From CBDCPI01 sp965220245 (GTDB taxonomy: Bacteria > Chloroflexota > Dehalococcoidia > Lucifugimonadales > UBA3495), in the NCBI GenBank assembly GCA_965220245.1, contig CBDCPI010000003.1:1-64000 (forward strand): a stretch of 64,000 nt of DNA, read 5' to 3'. Position numbers and translations under genes: made by a program. The notes under the pieces were generated by a model that ran no database searches, had not been told where the DNA came from, and worked only from the letters and a program-made list of their open reading frames with translations. Positions 24,185 to 32,039 of this stretch are shown in pieces. Positions within the stretch are counted from its first letter, which is position 1. Every line of letters begins with the position of its first letter.

Positions 24185-24356
24185 TTACTGATGCGTGAAT
24201 AAGTTTCTAAACTATCCCCTCCCCCGTCGTTCCGGCGAAGGCCGGAATCCAGGACCGTTCTCCGCCAGCTACGTTCTTTGTCCTCAGAATTTCTGGATTC
24301 CGGCTCAAGGCCGGAAAGACGAGGACTGGTTTAGGTAATCGTTCACGTATCAGTAA
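24185..24356. repeat. Miniature element with 30-bp imperfect TIRs carrying core B
   Basis: The left end begins TTACTGATGCGTGAA and the inverted right end TTACTGATACGTGAA, with similarity continuing to CTAAAC at about 30 bp. Inside is a core-B palindrome (CGTCGTTCCGGCGAAGGCC to GGCCGGAAAGACG). No coding capacity, so it would be mobilised in trans if at all. Confidence 0.75.
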
Positions 24357-24493
24357 AAGACCCTGGCAGCGGAGTTAAAGAACCTGGTGCGGGTGAACGC
24401 TGTAAACTCACAACCCCACATCCCGGCATAAGTTTGACTTGCCCCTCGCTGACAATAGCCGGTTGACTATTCTCCGAAGTTACTAGAACATGT

Positions 24494-24528
24494 GTACCAA
24501 GCCGGAGGTTTCTTAGCGAGCTTGGTAC
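24494..24528 (+). promoter_or_regulatory. Hairpin upstream of the 71-residue ORF
   Basis: GTACCAAGC at 24494-24502 pairs perfectly with GCTTGGTAC at 24520-24528 across a 17-nt loop containing CGGAGG. It lies about 60 nt before the next start codon, so it could be a leader structure or a terminator of an upstream transcript. No known riboswitch is recognised. Confidence 0.35.
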
Positions 24529-24586
24529 GTAAATCAATCTTCCGGCGGCTGACCCGTCTACCTACACTGCTGGAGGGTTTAAACCG

Positions 24587-24802
24587 ATGATGAACCTTTA
24601 CTATCGGGGTTACGTGATTCACGAAGACATTCGAGCTATCAGCTATACCGTTTACGACCGTCGCCCTAACCGGAGCGAGATGGGGAACAGTGGCACCGCA
24701 AGGGAAGCCATGCAACTGGTGGACCGGGACATCGCGCACCGGCTAACCGCCTGGCGGCGGGAGCAGCCACCCTTCACCCCTATCCAACCGGCGGTGCTGT
24801 AG
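24587..24802 (+). CDS. Small conserved-looking hypothetical protein (71 aa)
   Basis: I do not recognise a named family. The protein begins MMNLYYRGYVIHEDIRAISYTVYD, is charged and soluble, and has an AREAMQLVDRDIAHRL helix, reminiscent of short phage or accessory proteins in Chloroflexi. GGAGG stands 10 nt before the start, and codon use matches the neighbours, which supports a real gene. Its location between repeat clusters offers no functional hint. Confidence 0.6.
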   Translation: MMNLYYRGYVIHEDIRAISYTVYDRRPNRSEMGNSGTAREAMQLVDRDIAHRLTAWRREQPPFTPIQPAVL

Positions 24803-24875
24803 TTACCGGCGTCTATGCAAAGGGGCGGGTTTCAAACCCGCCCCGGATTAGCGCCGAAATCTGCTTGGCCTTGGG

Positions 24876-25271
24876 TTACAGCTTGGCGATTCCTGCATTG
24901 GCGCAGTCCTCGTCCTGCTGGCCGGTACCCCCGCCTACGCCAACGGCTCCTTCGACCACACCGTCGCGAACAATCGGGGCGCCACCCTGACTGGGGATGC
25001 CGTGGCCTCCCTCTGCCGCCAGTATACCCCGGATGATAGGAGTGTCGGCCCGCTCCTGTAGCTCGCCACTGGTCCTGCCGAAGGCAACTGCAGCCACCGC
25101 TTTACCCTGAGAGCCGTACACCCCCGCCCATATCGCTCCATCCATGCGGTTGAAAGCGATGAGCCGTCCTCCCGCATCGCAGACCGCCACATTGATCTTG
25201 ATGTTCAATTCGTTGGCGTGAGCGATGGCGGCTTCGCAAATCCGGTTAGCGTCCGCTAGTGTAATTGCCAT
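24876..25271 (-). CDS. GlcG/HbpS-family heme-binding-like protein (DUF336)
   Basis: The 131-residue protein is a full-length GlcG/HbpS domain. It opens with ITLADANRICEAAIAHANELN, then NVAVCDAGGRLIAFNRMDGA, SQGKAVAAVAFGR, GILAAEGGHGIPSQGGAPIV and VEGAVGVGGGTGQQDEDCANAG. Family members bind heme or cobalamin-like ligands (HbpS) or accompany glycolate oxidation (GlcG); the role here is unknown. No signal peptide. The ATG at 25271 follows GGGAGGG by 5 nt. Confidence 0.9.
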   Translation of the reverse strand: MAITLADANRICEAAIAHANELNIKINVAVCDAGGRLIAFNRMDGAIWAGVYGSQGKAVAAVAFGRTSGELQERADTPIIRGILAAEGGHGIPSQGGAPIVRDGVVEGAVGVGGGTGQQDEDCANAGIAKL

Positions 25272-25340
25272 TTTATCCCTCCCCTGCTGCTAGACTTGGC
25301 TCATTTTAGCGCAGGTTTGGACCTGCGCCAACTCCCGTGC

Positions 25341-25484
25341 AGGGCCTTTCGGTTCTCAGACCAAGGCAGCCACAAGGGCTGCCCCTACGCCCCACGGCGC
25401 GTTACCTCAGTACTTACCTTGTAGAGGCAACCCTTGTGGTTGCCTCTATGGTTCTGCTACCTGCATTAAGAATCGAAAGACTCT
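25341..25484. repeat. Miniature element: shell TIR with a different core
   Basis: AGGGCCTTTCGGTT at 25341-25354 pairs with AATCGAAAGACTCT at 25471-25484. The core is an inverted repeat, GGCAGCCACAAGGGCTGCC (25365-25388) against GAGGCAACCCTTGTGGTTGCC (25421-25444), unrelated to core A. The shell is the same as at 612-776 and 13347-13524. Confidence 0.7.
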
Positions 25485-25523
25485 GAATTCCCGTTAGGAC
25501 GATTGCAAAGTCTCCACCACTAC

Positions 25524-25602
25524 CTGTCATTCTGGGCGGAGCGAAGAATCTCAGCTACAGAAGAATCTCAGCTACAGTGGAGAGACCCTTCGCTTTGCTC
25601 AG
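25524..25602. repeat. Degenerate core-A repeat with internal 17-bp duplication (copy 5)
   Basis: Begins CTGTCATTCTGGGCG and ends CCCTTCGCTTTGCTCAG. GAAGAATCTCAGCTACA is directly duplicated inside. It lies just downstream of the decayed IS110 gene. Confidence 0.6.
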
Positions 25603-25610
25603 ATACCGTA

Positions 25611-26588
25611 TTAAAGATCAAGGGCGGCTCTGGGTTTGCACCGATTAGGATCAAAGGGCTGACCGCTCTTGAGAACCCCAAAGCAGAGGCGCAGCAGCTT
25701 ATGCATGGCAGCAACGATGCGACCTGTCCGGTCTTGCCCCGGTCTCGCAATCGCTGGCCCAAGTCCCGTACCGCAGGATTCCAGCGCAGGGCGCTGATGG
25801 CGGGCAGGTAGAGGCCCGCCCGACCCGGGCGGCCCCACCCGGGAGAGGCGGCTGTAGTGACCCTTCCCCGATTGGCGGGGTTCTGGGGCCAGACCACAGA
25901 AGGCCACCCACTGCCCCGCCCGGGTGCAACGGCGCACTGGGGGCATCTCACTGAGCAGCAGCGCCGCCCTCTGGGTTCCCACCCCGGGGATGGAGGTCAA
26001 CAACTCCACCGGCCTCGACCAAGGGGAGTCTTGTTCCAGTTGCCGGGAGACGGCCTGCTGCACCGCCTTAATCTCTTCGGTCAACTGGGCGATGGTGCGC
26101 TCCAGGCTGTCCAACACCGCTTGGGGAGTCCAGGGAGAAAAGCGGGCGGCATCCAACCGGTTGCGGGTGGCCTGAAGTTCCTGTTCCAGCCACTCCAGGT
26201 GCCGGCGCAAGGCCAGGAGTTCCTCCTGGCCTTGCTGGGGATGGGGGCTGGGCTCCGGCTGTTGACTCTCCCCCAGGGATGCCAGGAGCCGGGCGTCCAC
26301 CGTCGGTCTTGGCCCGCTTCCCCTGCACCCGGCCAAAGGCGGCGGTTTGGGCGGGGTTGATCAAAGTGTAGGACACCCCGCTGGCGGCCAGGGCCTGGAC
26401 CAGGGGATGGTGGTAAGTGCTGGTGGGTTCAATAATCAGGACAGTTCCCCCAGCCCTTGCGGGCCGGCCAGCCAGTGGAGCAGCCGGTCAATACCCTCTG
26501 GGGTGTTGGGGAAGTCCCCTTGACGGGTTCCCGAGACGTCTGACACTTGGAGACTAGCTTTGGCCACGTCAACGCCGATGTATTGCAT
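25611..26588 (-). pseudogene. Decayed IS110-family transposase
   Basis: From ATG 26588 the minus strand reads MQYIGVDVAKASLQVSDV, the DEDD N-terminus of IS110 transposases. The frame stops after LAGPQGLGELS. Further pieces appear in other frames: IEPTSTYHHPLVQALAASG and KRAKTDVDARLLASLGES, then LLTSIPGVGTQRAALLLSEMP (the C-terminal Transposase_20 domain), GLYLPAISALRWNP and finally MHKLLRLCFGVLKSGQPFDP. At least four frame changes are needed to join them, so the gene is dead. No target-site duplication was identified; IS110 elements usually lack clear terminal repeats. Confidence 0.85.
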
Positions 26589-26934
26589 CAATTACCTCTC
26601 CGGTCGGTCAGGACGGGTGTCCCTCCGGACTCCTGGCGGTGCAACCTTGCCAATGCGGGCTTTGCTGGCCCAAGATACCGTCCGCACTCGGCCAGGGGTG
26701 GAGGGGGCCAATCTGAGCTACGGGTTCTTGGACCCAAGGGTGACAACGGCCTTTACTCCGTCCACGCCAGTAAATTTGTACTGCCAATATACAAGGGTGA
26801 CAATTGAAAGACCCTGCTGAAAGACCCTCCCTTGGTGACCCGGTCCCGATCGGTCCGCTCTGGCGGAGTGTAAAATTAGAGCAATAACCAGGCTCTGGTC
26901 TTGAAGTTCCCAACGCGGCGGAAGAGACGTACTG
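26589..26934. other. Gene-free spacer upstream of the exonuclease gene
   Basis: The 346 bp contain remnants of the shell repeat (GACAATTGAAAGACCCTG at about 26799-26816 and a second GAAAGACCCTCC), and otherwise no gene or clear structure. Part of 26590-26700 may be non-coding IS110 flank. Confidence 0.5.
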
Positions 26935-27807
26935 ATGAACATTCACCTGATTGACGGCACCTACGAATTGTTCCGGGCCCACTTCGCTATGCCGTCGCTG
27001 CGTGCCCCGGACGGGCGAGAGACAGGCGCGGTGCGAGGGATAATCCGGACCCTATTGGCGCTGTTGCGGCAGGATGAGGTGACCCACGTGGCCTGCGCCT
27101 TCGATCACGTTATCGAGTCATTCAGGAACCGGATGTTTAGCGGCTACAAGACCGGGGAAGGAGTGCCGGAGGACCTGTTGGCGCAGTTTGACTTGGCGGA
27201 GCGGGCGGTGGCCGCCCTGGGTATCGTGGTCTGGCCGATGGTGGAGTTTGAGGCCGACGACGCCATCGCTACCGCCGCTGCCCGTTGGCGGCAAGACCCA
27301 CGGGTAGAGCAGGTCCTCCTGTGTTCTCCGGACAAGGACTTGGCGCAGATGGTCCGGGGCCGGAAGGTTGTGTGCCTAGACCGCCGCCGAGGCATCGTTT
27401 ACGACGAAGCCGCCGTTCAAGAGAAGTACGGCGTAATGCCAGAGTCGATACCCGACTACTTGGGACTGGTCGGTGATACGGCCGATGGAATCCCCGGCCT
27501 TCCCCGTTGGGGGGCAAAAACCACGGCCTTGGTGCTGCGGGAGTACCGGCGCTTGGAAGCGATTCCCAAAGACGCCGCCGACTGGAAGATTGCCCCACGG
27601 GGCGCTCGCGCCTTGGCCGGTATCTTGGCAGAACGATTCGACGATGCCCTATTCTATCGCGATCTAGCGACTCTCCGCGTGGATGTCCCTCTGGCCGAGC
27701 CGTTGGAGGCCCTGGAATGGCGCGGGGTTATCCGGGCCGACTTCGATGCCCTTTGCGGCGAGCTTGGCTTTGCCGAACCGGTTCACCCTGGCGAGTGGCG
27801 GGACTGA
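26935..27807 (+). CDS. 5'-3' exonuclease (PolA N-terminal / FEN-like family)
   Basis: The stand-alone 290-residue nuclease has the fold of the Pol I 5' nuclease domain. Metal-binding acidic residues appear in LIDGTYELFRAHF, ACAFDHVIESFRN, EFEADDAIATAA and LCSPDKDLAQMV, followed by YLGLVGDTADGIPGLPRWGAKTTA with the helix-hairpin-helix. It would remove RNA primers or flaps. The start ATG 26935 follows GGAAGAG. It is shorter than and separate from any polymerase; whether polA elsewhere lacks this domain cannot be seen here. Confidence 0.9.
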   Translation: MNIHLIDGTYELFRAHFAMPSLRAPDGRETGAVRGIIRTLLALLRQDEVTHVACAFDHVIESFRNRMFSGYKTGEGVPEDLLAQFDLAERAVAALGIVVWPMVEFEADDAIATAAARWRQDPRVEQVLLCSPDKDLAQMVRGRKVVCLDRRRGIVYDEAAVQEKYGVMPESIPDYLGLVGDTADGIPGLPRWGAKTTALVLREYRRLEAIPKDAADWKIAPRGARALAGILAERFDDALFYRDLATLRVDVPLAEPLEALEWRGVIRADFDALCGELGFAEPVHPGEWRD

Positions 27808-27910
27808 ATCGCTGGCTTTGGCTCTGGCTACCTCTCCCCGCCAATTCATGCCCCTGGGCCGGCAGGGACCGCAGTCAGGGACCAGGCTCTGGTGGGACCG
27901 GATTATAAAG

Positions 27911-27940
27911 AGCGGCCGCACCCTCAAGGGTGCGGCCGCT
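27911..27940. terminator. Palindromic hairpin between convergent genes
   Basis: AGCGGCCGCACCCT is perfectly inverted at 27927-27940. It lies between the exonuclease and the CoA-transferase, which converge, and could end both transcripts. AAAG precedes it on the plus strand, giving CTTT after the stem on the minus strand. Confidence 0.7.
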
Positions 27941-28007
27941 AAGGCAGCTTTACGCCCATCCGCCGACTTGCGGCGAGCCACCACCGGCGATGGGGCGGGG
28001 CAGGTGA

Positions 28008-29219
28008 CTAGGGTATATCGTCGTAGAAGTGACTCTCGCCGATGACTTGGTCATCCCGCATCTGAGCGATTTCCTCGGCGGAATACCCCAGGATCCCGGT
28101 GAGCACGTCTTCATTGTGCTCGCCGACCTGCGGGGTGGAGCCGATGGCCACCGGGGTCCGGCTGAAGTGCCAGTAGTCCCCGGAGACCGCGATGTTCCCG
28201 GCCAGGAAGTCGGGCACCTCCACCATGGTCTTTCGCTCCCAAGGATGGGGGTCTTCGGCGGCCATGGGGATGGTGTTGACCGGGGCGGCCACCACATCGT
28301 GTTGGGTAAAGTGGGCGATGGCTTGCTCCATGCTCATGGTCGACAGCAGGGCCTTCAGGGCGTCGTCCACTATTTCCCGGTTGTTGGTCCGCTCGTGGCG
28401 GGTGGTGAAACGGGGGTCCTCCAACCATTCCGGCTTGCCCAGAGCGTTGCACACCCGGTGCCAATGGTGTTGGTCGCCCGCGGACAGAAGCACCCAGCCC
28501 TCTTTGCAGGGGTAGATGCCGCTGGGTGGGGCCGTGGTGTCGCCCCGCTTGGGTGCCATCTTGGTGCCGTGATAAGCGGTGATGGGGATCTCGGTCATGC
28601 TGTAGCCGGTGTCGGCTAGGCACACATCCATGGACTGGCCCTCGCCAGAGATTTCCCGCTCGTGCAGGGCCGAAAGGGTGCCGATAGCCGCGTGAAGGGA
28701 AGTGATGCGGTCGATAATGGGCACCCCGGTGCGAATCGGCGGCATCCCCTCTTCGCCGGTGACCATGGTAATCCCGGACATGGTCTGCCCGATGGGGTCG
28801 TAACCGATGTTGTCCCGGTAGGGGCCAAACTGGCCGTAGGCGGACACGTTGACCATAATAATCTTGGGATTAAGCTCCTTCAGCACGTCATAGCCGAACC
28901 CCATGTTCTCGATAGTCCCCGGCCGGAAGTTCTGCACCAGAACATCGGAGACCTTTATCAGCTTGCGCAACACCTCTTTGGCCTTCTCTTTCCGCATGTC
29001 CATGCTCAGGCTCTTCTTGCCCGAGTTGTACTGGACCCAGTAAGAGCTCTGCTTGCGGACCCAGGGGCCGTGGTAGCGGGTCTCCTCGCCGCCCAGCCGC
29101 TCCACTTTGATAACTTCGGCGCCCATGCGGGCCAGCACTTGGGCGCACCGGGGCCCCGCTTGATGACGGCCCAAGTCGATTACCCGTATATCTTCCAGCG
29201 GATGCTTCAGGCTTCCCAT
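28008..29219 (-). CDS. Family III CoA-transferase (CaiB/BaiF), second paralogue
   Basis: The 403-residue protein has RVIDLGRHQAGPRCAQVLARMGAEVIKVERL, YNSGKKSLSMDMRKEKAKEVL and QNFRPGTIENMGFGYDVL, all typical of the formyl-CoA transferase/CaiB fold. The catalytic Asp is expected in MDVCLADTGYSM. It differs substantially from the CoA-transferase at 19557, so it is not a recent duplicate. ATG 29219 is preceded by GGGGGAG. The substrate is unknown. Confidence 0.92.
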   Translation of the reverse strand: MGSLKHPLEDIRVIDLGRHQAGPRCAQVLARMGAEVIKVERLGGEETRYHGPWVRKQSSYWVQYNSGKKSLSMDMRKEKAKEVLRKLIKVSDVLVQNFRPGTIENMGFGYDVLKELNPKIIMVNVSAYGQFGPYRDNIGYDPIGQTMSGITMVTGEEGMPPIRTGVPIIDRITSLHAAIGTLSALHEREISGEGQSMDVCLADTGYSMTEIPITAYHGTKMAPKRGDTTAPPSGIYPCKEGWVLLSAGDQHHWHRVCNALGKPEWLEDPRFTTRHERTNNREIVDDALKALLSTMSMEQAIAHFTQHDVVAAPVNTIPMAAEDPHPWERKTMVEVPDFLAGNIAVSGDYWHFSRTPVAIGSTPQVGEHNEDVLTGILGYSAEEIAQMRDDQVIGESHFYDDIP

Positions 29220-29331
29220 AGCAATAGTACTCCCCCTTCCTGATATGGGCGCGGTATGGCGCTATTTTACGACCGGGTTAGGCAAAGAGCAAGGATGACG
29301 TTGCCCAGAATAACCTTCCAATGACGGGGCG

Positions 29332-30771
29332 ATGAGAGTGTGGTATCTTCCGTATCACCTTAGCAAAAGAGGACCAATCTTGGCACGGGCAAGTATTGGG
29401 ATAATCCGGGAGGGTATTCCTCCCGGTCACTTGTATTCCGGATACTCTTCTTCCGGTTACGATGGGAAGCCTCAATCCGGGAAGCCCCAATTCAATGAAA
29501 GCAAGGCCCGCATCCCGGAGCGCCTGCTGGCCCGGCTCTGGCAAAAACGGGCGGCGAGACGGGAAGGCTTTCGCACCCGGAATGGCGCGAGGGTGCGGGT
29601 GGTCTATCCGGGGCGGGCGAGCACCGGCGCTGGTCCGGACTTTCGTGACGCCCTGTTGGAAGTGGAAGACGTCGGTTTAGTCCAAGGCGACGTTGAGATT
29701 CACGTCAAGCAGCGGGACTGGGATAGCCACGGGCACGGCAAGGACCCCAATTACAACGGCGTGGTGCTGCATGTCGCTCTGGAAGTCGACTCTCCGGCCA
29801 CCCAATTGCAAAGCGGCCGGGAAGCCCCGGTGGTTTCCCTGGCTCCGTTACTGGAGGAGGACCAAGACTCTGAATGCTCCACTGGACAACAGTTGTGGAG
29901 CATTCTGGAAAGGCGGGGGTACCGGCAATCGGGTAGCATTGCCGAGGCCGCAGCGTTGCTGGACCGGGCTGGCGACGACCGGTTTCTGGCCCGGGCAGCG
30001 TATTTCCAAAAGGTGCTTTTGGAGCAAGACCCAGAGCAGACGCTGTATGAGGCGCTGATGGAAGGTCTGGGCTACAGCAGCAACCAGCAGCCGTTCTTGA
30101 AACTGGCGGCCAAGGCGCCCTTCCCCGTAATCCGGAAAGCCGTCGCCACCATTGCCAAAGAAGACCGGGCGGAAGTCCTAGCGTCCTGGCTGCTAAATTT
30201 ATCCGGGCTGGCTCTCCCCGTCCCTGAATCCAATGAATCTCCGGCTGTCTCCAAGTCCCACCGCCCGCCGTCCCGGGCCGGATTTGGAAGTCCAATGGAA
30301 ACTCGGGAATGGCACTGCTTCCGGCTCCGCCCTTCCAACCACCCGCGGCGCCGGATTTTAGGGGCTGCCGGACTGCTTCACCGTTACCTAGACACGGGCC
30401 TGGTCCAAGGTTTACAACAGGCCGCCGCCAAAGGCACTCCGGGACCGTTGCTATCAGCCTTGGCAGTGGGCGCTGGCTCAGGGACCGGTCCGGCGCCTAT
30501 CGGAAGAGGCCGGGCGGCCGACCTAGCGGTAAACGTGATGTTGCCTTTCCTCGAAGCATCAACCTCTAGTTCCCCTAATACCACCGAGGCTGATTATCTG
30601 GAGCTTTACCACCGATTCGGTAAGCTGCAAGACAATGAGCTAATCCGGGAGATGGGCCAACACCTGCTGGCCCACGTGTGTCCGGGACCGGCTTGGTCCG
30701 GGGTCCTGACTACTGCCCGCCGCCAGCAAGGGCTTCTCCACCTGCGTGCCCTGCTTGCTGGCGCCGGATAA
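29332..30771 (+). CDS. DUF2851-family protein
   Basis: The 479-residue protein matches the DUF2851 family. Recognisable blocks are IPERLLARLWQKRA near residue 62, VVYPGRASTGAGPDFRDALLEV, GDVEIHVKQRDWDSHGHGKDPNYNGVVLHV and, late, HPRRRILGAAGLL. Family function is not established; the acidic and His-rich GDVEIH...W..HGH block suggests a metal-dependent nuclease-like core, but that is conjecture. The true start may be downstream of 29332, because the first ~55 residues lack family similarity. Confidence 0.8.
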   Translation: MRVWYLPYHLSKRGPILARASIGIIREGIPPGHLYSGYSSSGYDGKPQSGKPQFNESKARIPERLLARLWQKRAARREGFRTRNGARVRVVYPGRASTGAGPDFRDALLEVEDVGLVQGDVEIHVKQRDWDSHGHGKDPNYNGVVLHVALEVDSPATQLQSGREAPVVSLAPLLEEDQDSECSTGQQLWSILERRGYRQSGSIAEAAALLDRAGDDRFLARAAYFQKVLLEQDPEQTLYEALMEGLGYSSNQQPFLKLAAKAPFPVIRKAVATIAKEDRAEVLASWLLNLSGLALPVPESNESPAVSKSHRPPSRAGFGSPMETREWHCFRLRPSNHPRRRILGAAGLLHRYLDTGLVQGLQQAAAKGTPGPLLSALAVGAGSGTGPAPIGRGRAADLAVNVMLPFLEASTSSSPNTTEADYLELYHRFGKLQDNELIREMGQHLLAHVCPGPAWSGVLTTARRQQGLLHLRALLAGAG

Positions 30772-30787
30772 GCAGGTAGGCGCAGGG

Positions 30788-31126
30788 TTAATCGGCCAAA
30801 GGCACCGCCAAGGAGACCCGGAACTCGTCGCCAATGCTGCGGGCAATGTGGCCGTGACCGGTCAGGTCCTCCGCCACCAGCACGTCTCCCGGCACCAGCT
30901 GGCGCTTGGAGCCGTCGGCAGTCTCGAATTCGGCGATACCGGACAGGTTGACCACGTACTGTCGCCGCGGCGCGGTGTGATAGTCGGAGAAGGAGGGCGA
31001 CTCCCGCCGGTTCAGCAGGACCTCGCCTTCCCCAACCCGGTTTACCACCTCGGCGAACTGGTCGGCAGTCAAGTCCTCAAAGTGGGACTCGCCATCGTCA
31101 CCAGAGTAGACTCTTACTATCTGCAT
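30788..31126 (-). CDS. Cupin-fold protein, copy 1 of a tandem pair
   Basis: The 112-residue single-cupin protein has HTAPRRQYVVNLSG, then LVPGDVLVAEDLTGHGH, the two cupin motifs. It shares MxIxRxYxGDDGxSH, APRRQYVxxLSG, GDxxLxED(I/L)TGxGH and the ending VPLAD with the upstream neighbour, so the two arose by duplication. Metal-binding His are partly conserved. ATG 31126 follows GGAGG. Role unknown; many such cupins bind small carboxylates or act as isomerases. Confidence 0.85.
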   Translation of the reverse strand: MQIVRVYSGDDGESHFEDLTADQFAEVVNRVGEGEVLLNRRESPSFSDYHTAPRRQYVVNLSGIAEFETADGSKRQLVPGDVLVAEDLTGHGHIARSIGDEFRVSLAVPLAD

Positions 31127-31180
31127 TTCCTATCCTCCAAGTCAATATTTGGCGTTAACGGTCTCGGGGGCAACCGGTCT

Positions 31181-31519
31181 TTAATCGGCCAAGGGAATTA
31201 CCGCGGTGACACTGGGCTGGTCGCCGACCACGCGGGTGGTGTGGCCCTGGCCGGTGATGTCCTCCACCAAGCGGGCGTCCCCAGGGCCGTAGCGGCTGGT
31301 GGACCCGTCTCCCAGCCCGATTTCAATCTGCCCGGACAGGGATATAACGTATTGCCGCCGGGGCGCCGGGTGCCAATCAATGAAACGTCCCGGGGGCCAT
31401 TCCTGGAAGTTTATGGTCTTGGCGTTCAACCCGTCCTTCCATTCGGGATGAGAGTCTAGGTCAATGCTCTCAATATGCGACTGCCCGTCGTCACCGGTGT
31501 AAAGCCGGTAAATGCCCAT
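31181..31519 (-). CDS. Cupin-fold protein, copy 2 of a tandem pair
   Basis: A second 112-residue cupin with WHPAPRRQYVISLSG and YGPGDARLVEDITGQGH. It is 54 bp upstream of its paralogue and 3 bp downstream of the helical protein gene, so all three probably form one minus-strand operon. ATG 31519 follows AGAGGAG. The substrate is unknown. Confidence 0.85.
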   Translation of the reverse strand: MGIYRLYTGDDGQSHIESIDLDSHPEWKDGLNAKTINFQEWPPGRFIDWHPAPRRQYVISLSGQIEIGLGDGSTSRYGPGDARLVEDITGQGHTTRVVGDQPSVTAVIPLAD

Positions 31520-31522
31520 ATC

Positions 31523-31930
31523 TTATTCTCCTCTGATGTCAGTGGCGAGGAAATTCGCCAAGTTTTCGGTGTCCTGGATGTAGTCGGCGGTTTCGCGTAT
31601 GCGCCGCTCAGTTTGGGTTATGGGTTGGCACAGACCCATGTAGAAGCAGTTGCCATGCAGTTGGCCCTGCCTGGAGTAATAGCGTCCTATCAAAGGCCGG
31701 ACGGCGTTATCCTCCTCAACGAGCATAAGCAGCCCGATGGAGGTTTCGGAGGTTATTTCAGGTTCCTCGCCCGTCCGGGCCAGAATCAGAGCGTCGGTGG
31801 CCCGCTTGGTGGCGCACCAAGCCTTTTCCGCGGCATCGCGGATGTCGCCTTGCGCCAGCAGCCGCAGCGCGTCGGCGTGAACCGCCCGGGCGTCGGCGAA
31901 AATGGCGGATACGCGGTCGGTGGCTACCAT
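31523..31930 (-). CDS. Small helical protein, HEPN/PaREP1-like
   Basis: I do not firmly recognise the family. From ATG 31930 the 135-residue product begins MVATDRVSAIFADARAVHADALRLLAQGDIRDAAEKAWCATKRATDALI, a helical, HEPN/PaREP1-like layout in which a region of ~50 residues ends in an AAEKAW.A.K.A pattern. A longer frame to 32008 is open but lacks a ribosome site and the family-like part starts at M27. It is the first gene in the cupin operon. HEPN proteins are often RNases or antitoxin partners, yet the Rx4-6H motif is not evident. Confidence 0.6.
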   Translation of the reverse strand: MVATDRVSAIFADARAVHADALRLLAQGDIRDAAEKAWCATKRATDALILARTGEEPEITSETSIGLLMLVEEDNAVRPLIGRYYSRQGQLHGNCFYMGLCQPITQTERRIRETADYIQDTENLANFLATDIRGE

Positions 31931-32039
31931 CTGGTGTTTCTGTATTGGGTTGTCACTATGCTGTAGCTTAAACGTCAGCGCGGCGCGTGGCAACAGGCGC
32001 AGTATCATTAAACGCCGAGAGCGCAGAGGACGCCGAGGG

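Larger units (their letters stand above)
23938..24586. other. Gene-free spacer with nested miniature elements
   Basis: The 649 bp hold a core-A repeat (24084-24183), an adjoining miniature element (24185-24356) and a 9-bp-arm hairpin at 24494-24528. At 23980-24040 lie fragments (CTCATCCTGAG twice) related to the same repeats. No gene is supported. Confidence 0.7.
25272..25610. other. Gene-free spacer with two repetitive elements
   Basis: Holds the shell-bounded element at 25341-25484 and a degenerate core-A repeat at 25524-25602. No gene is supported. Confidence 0.65.
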
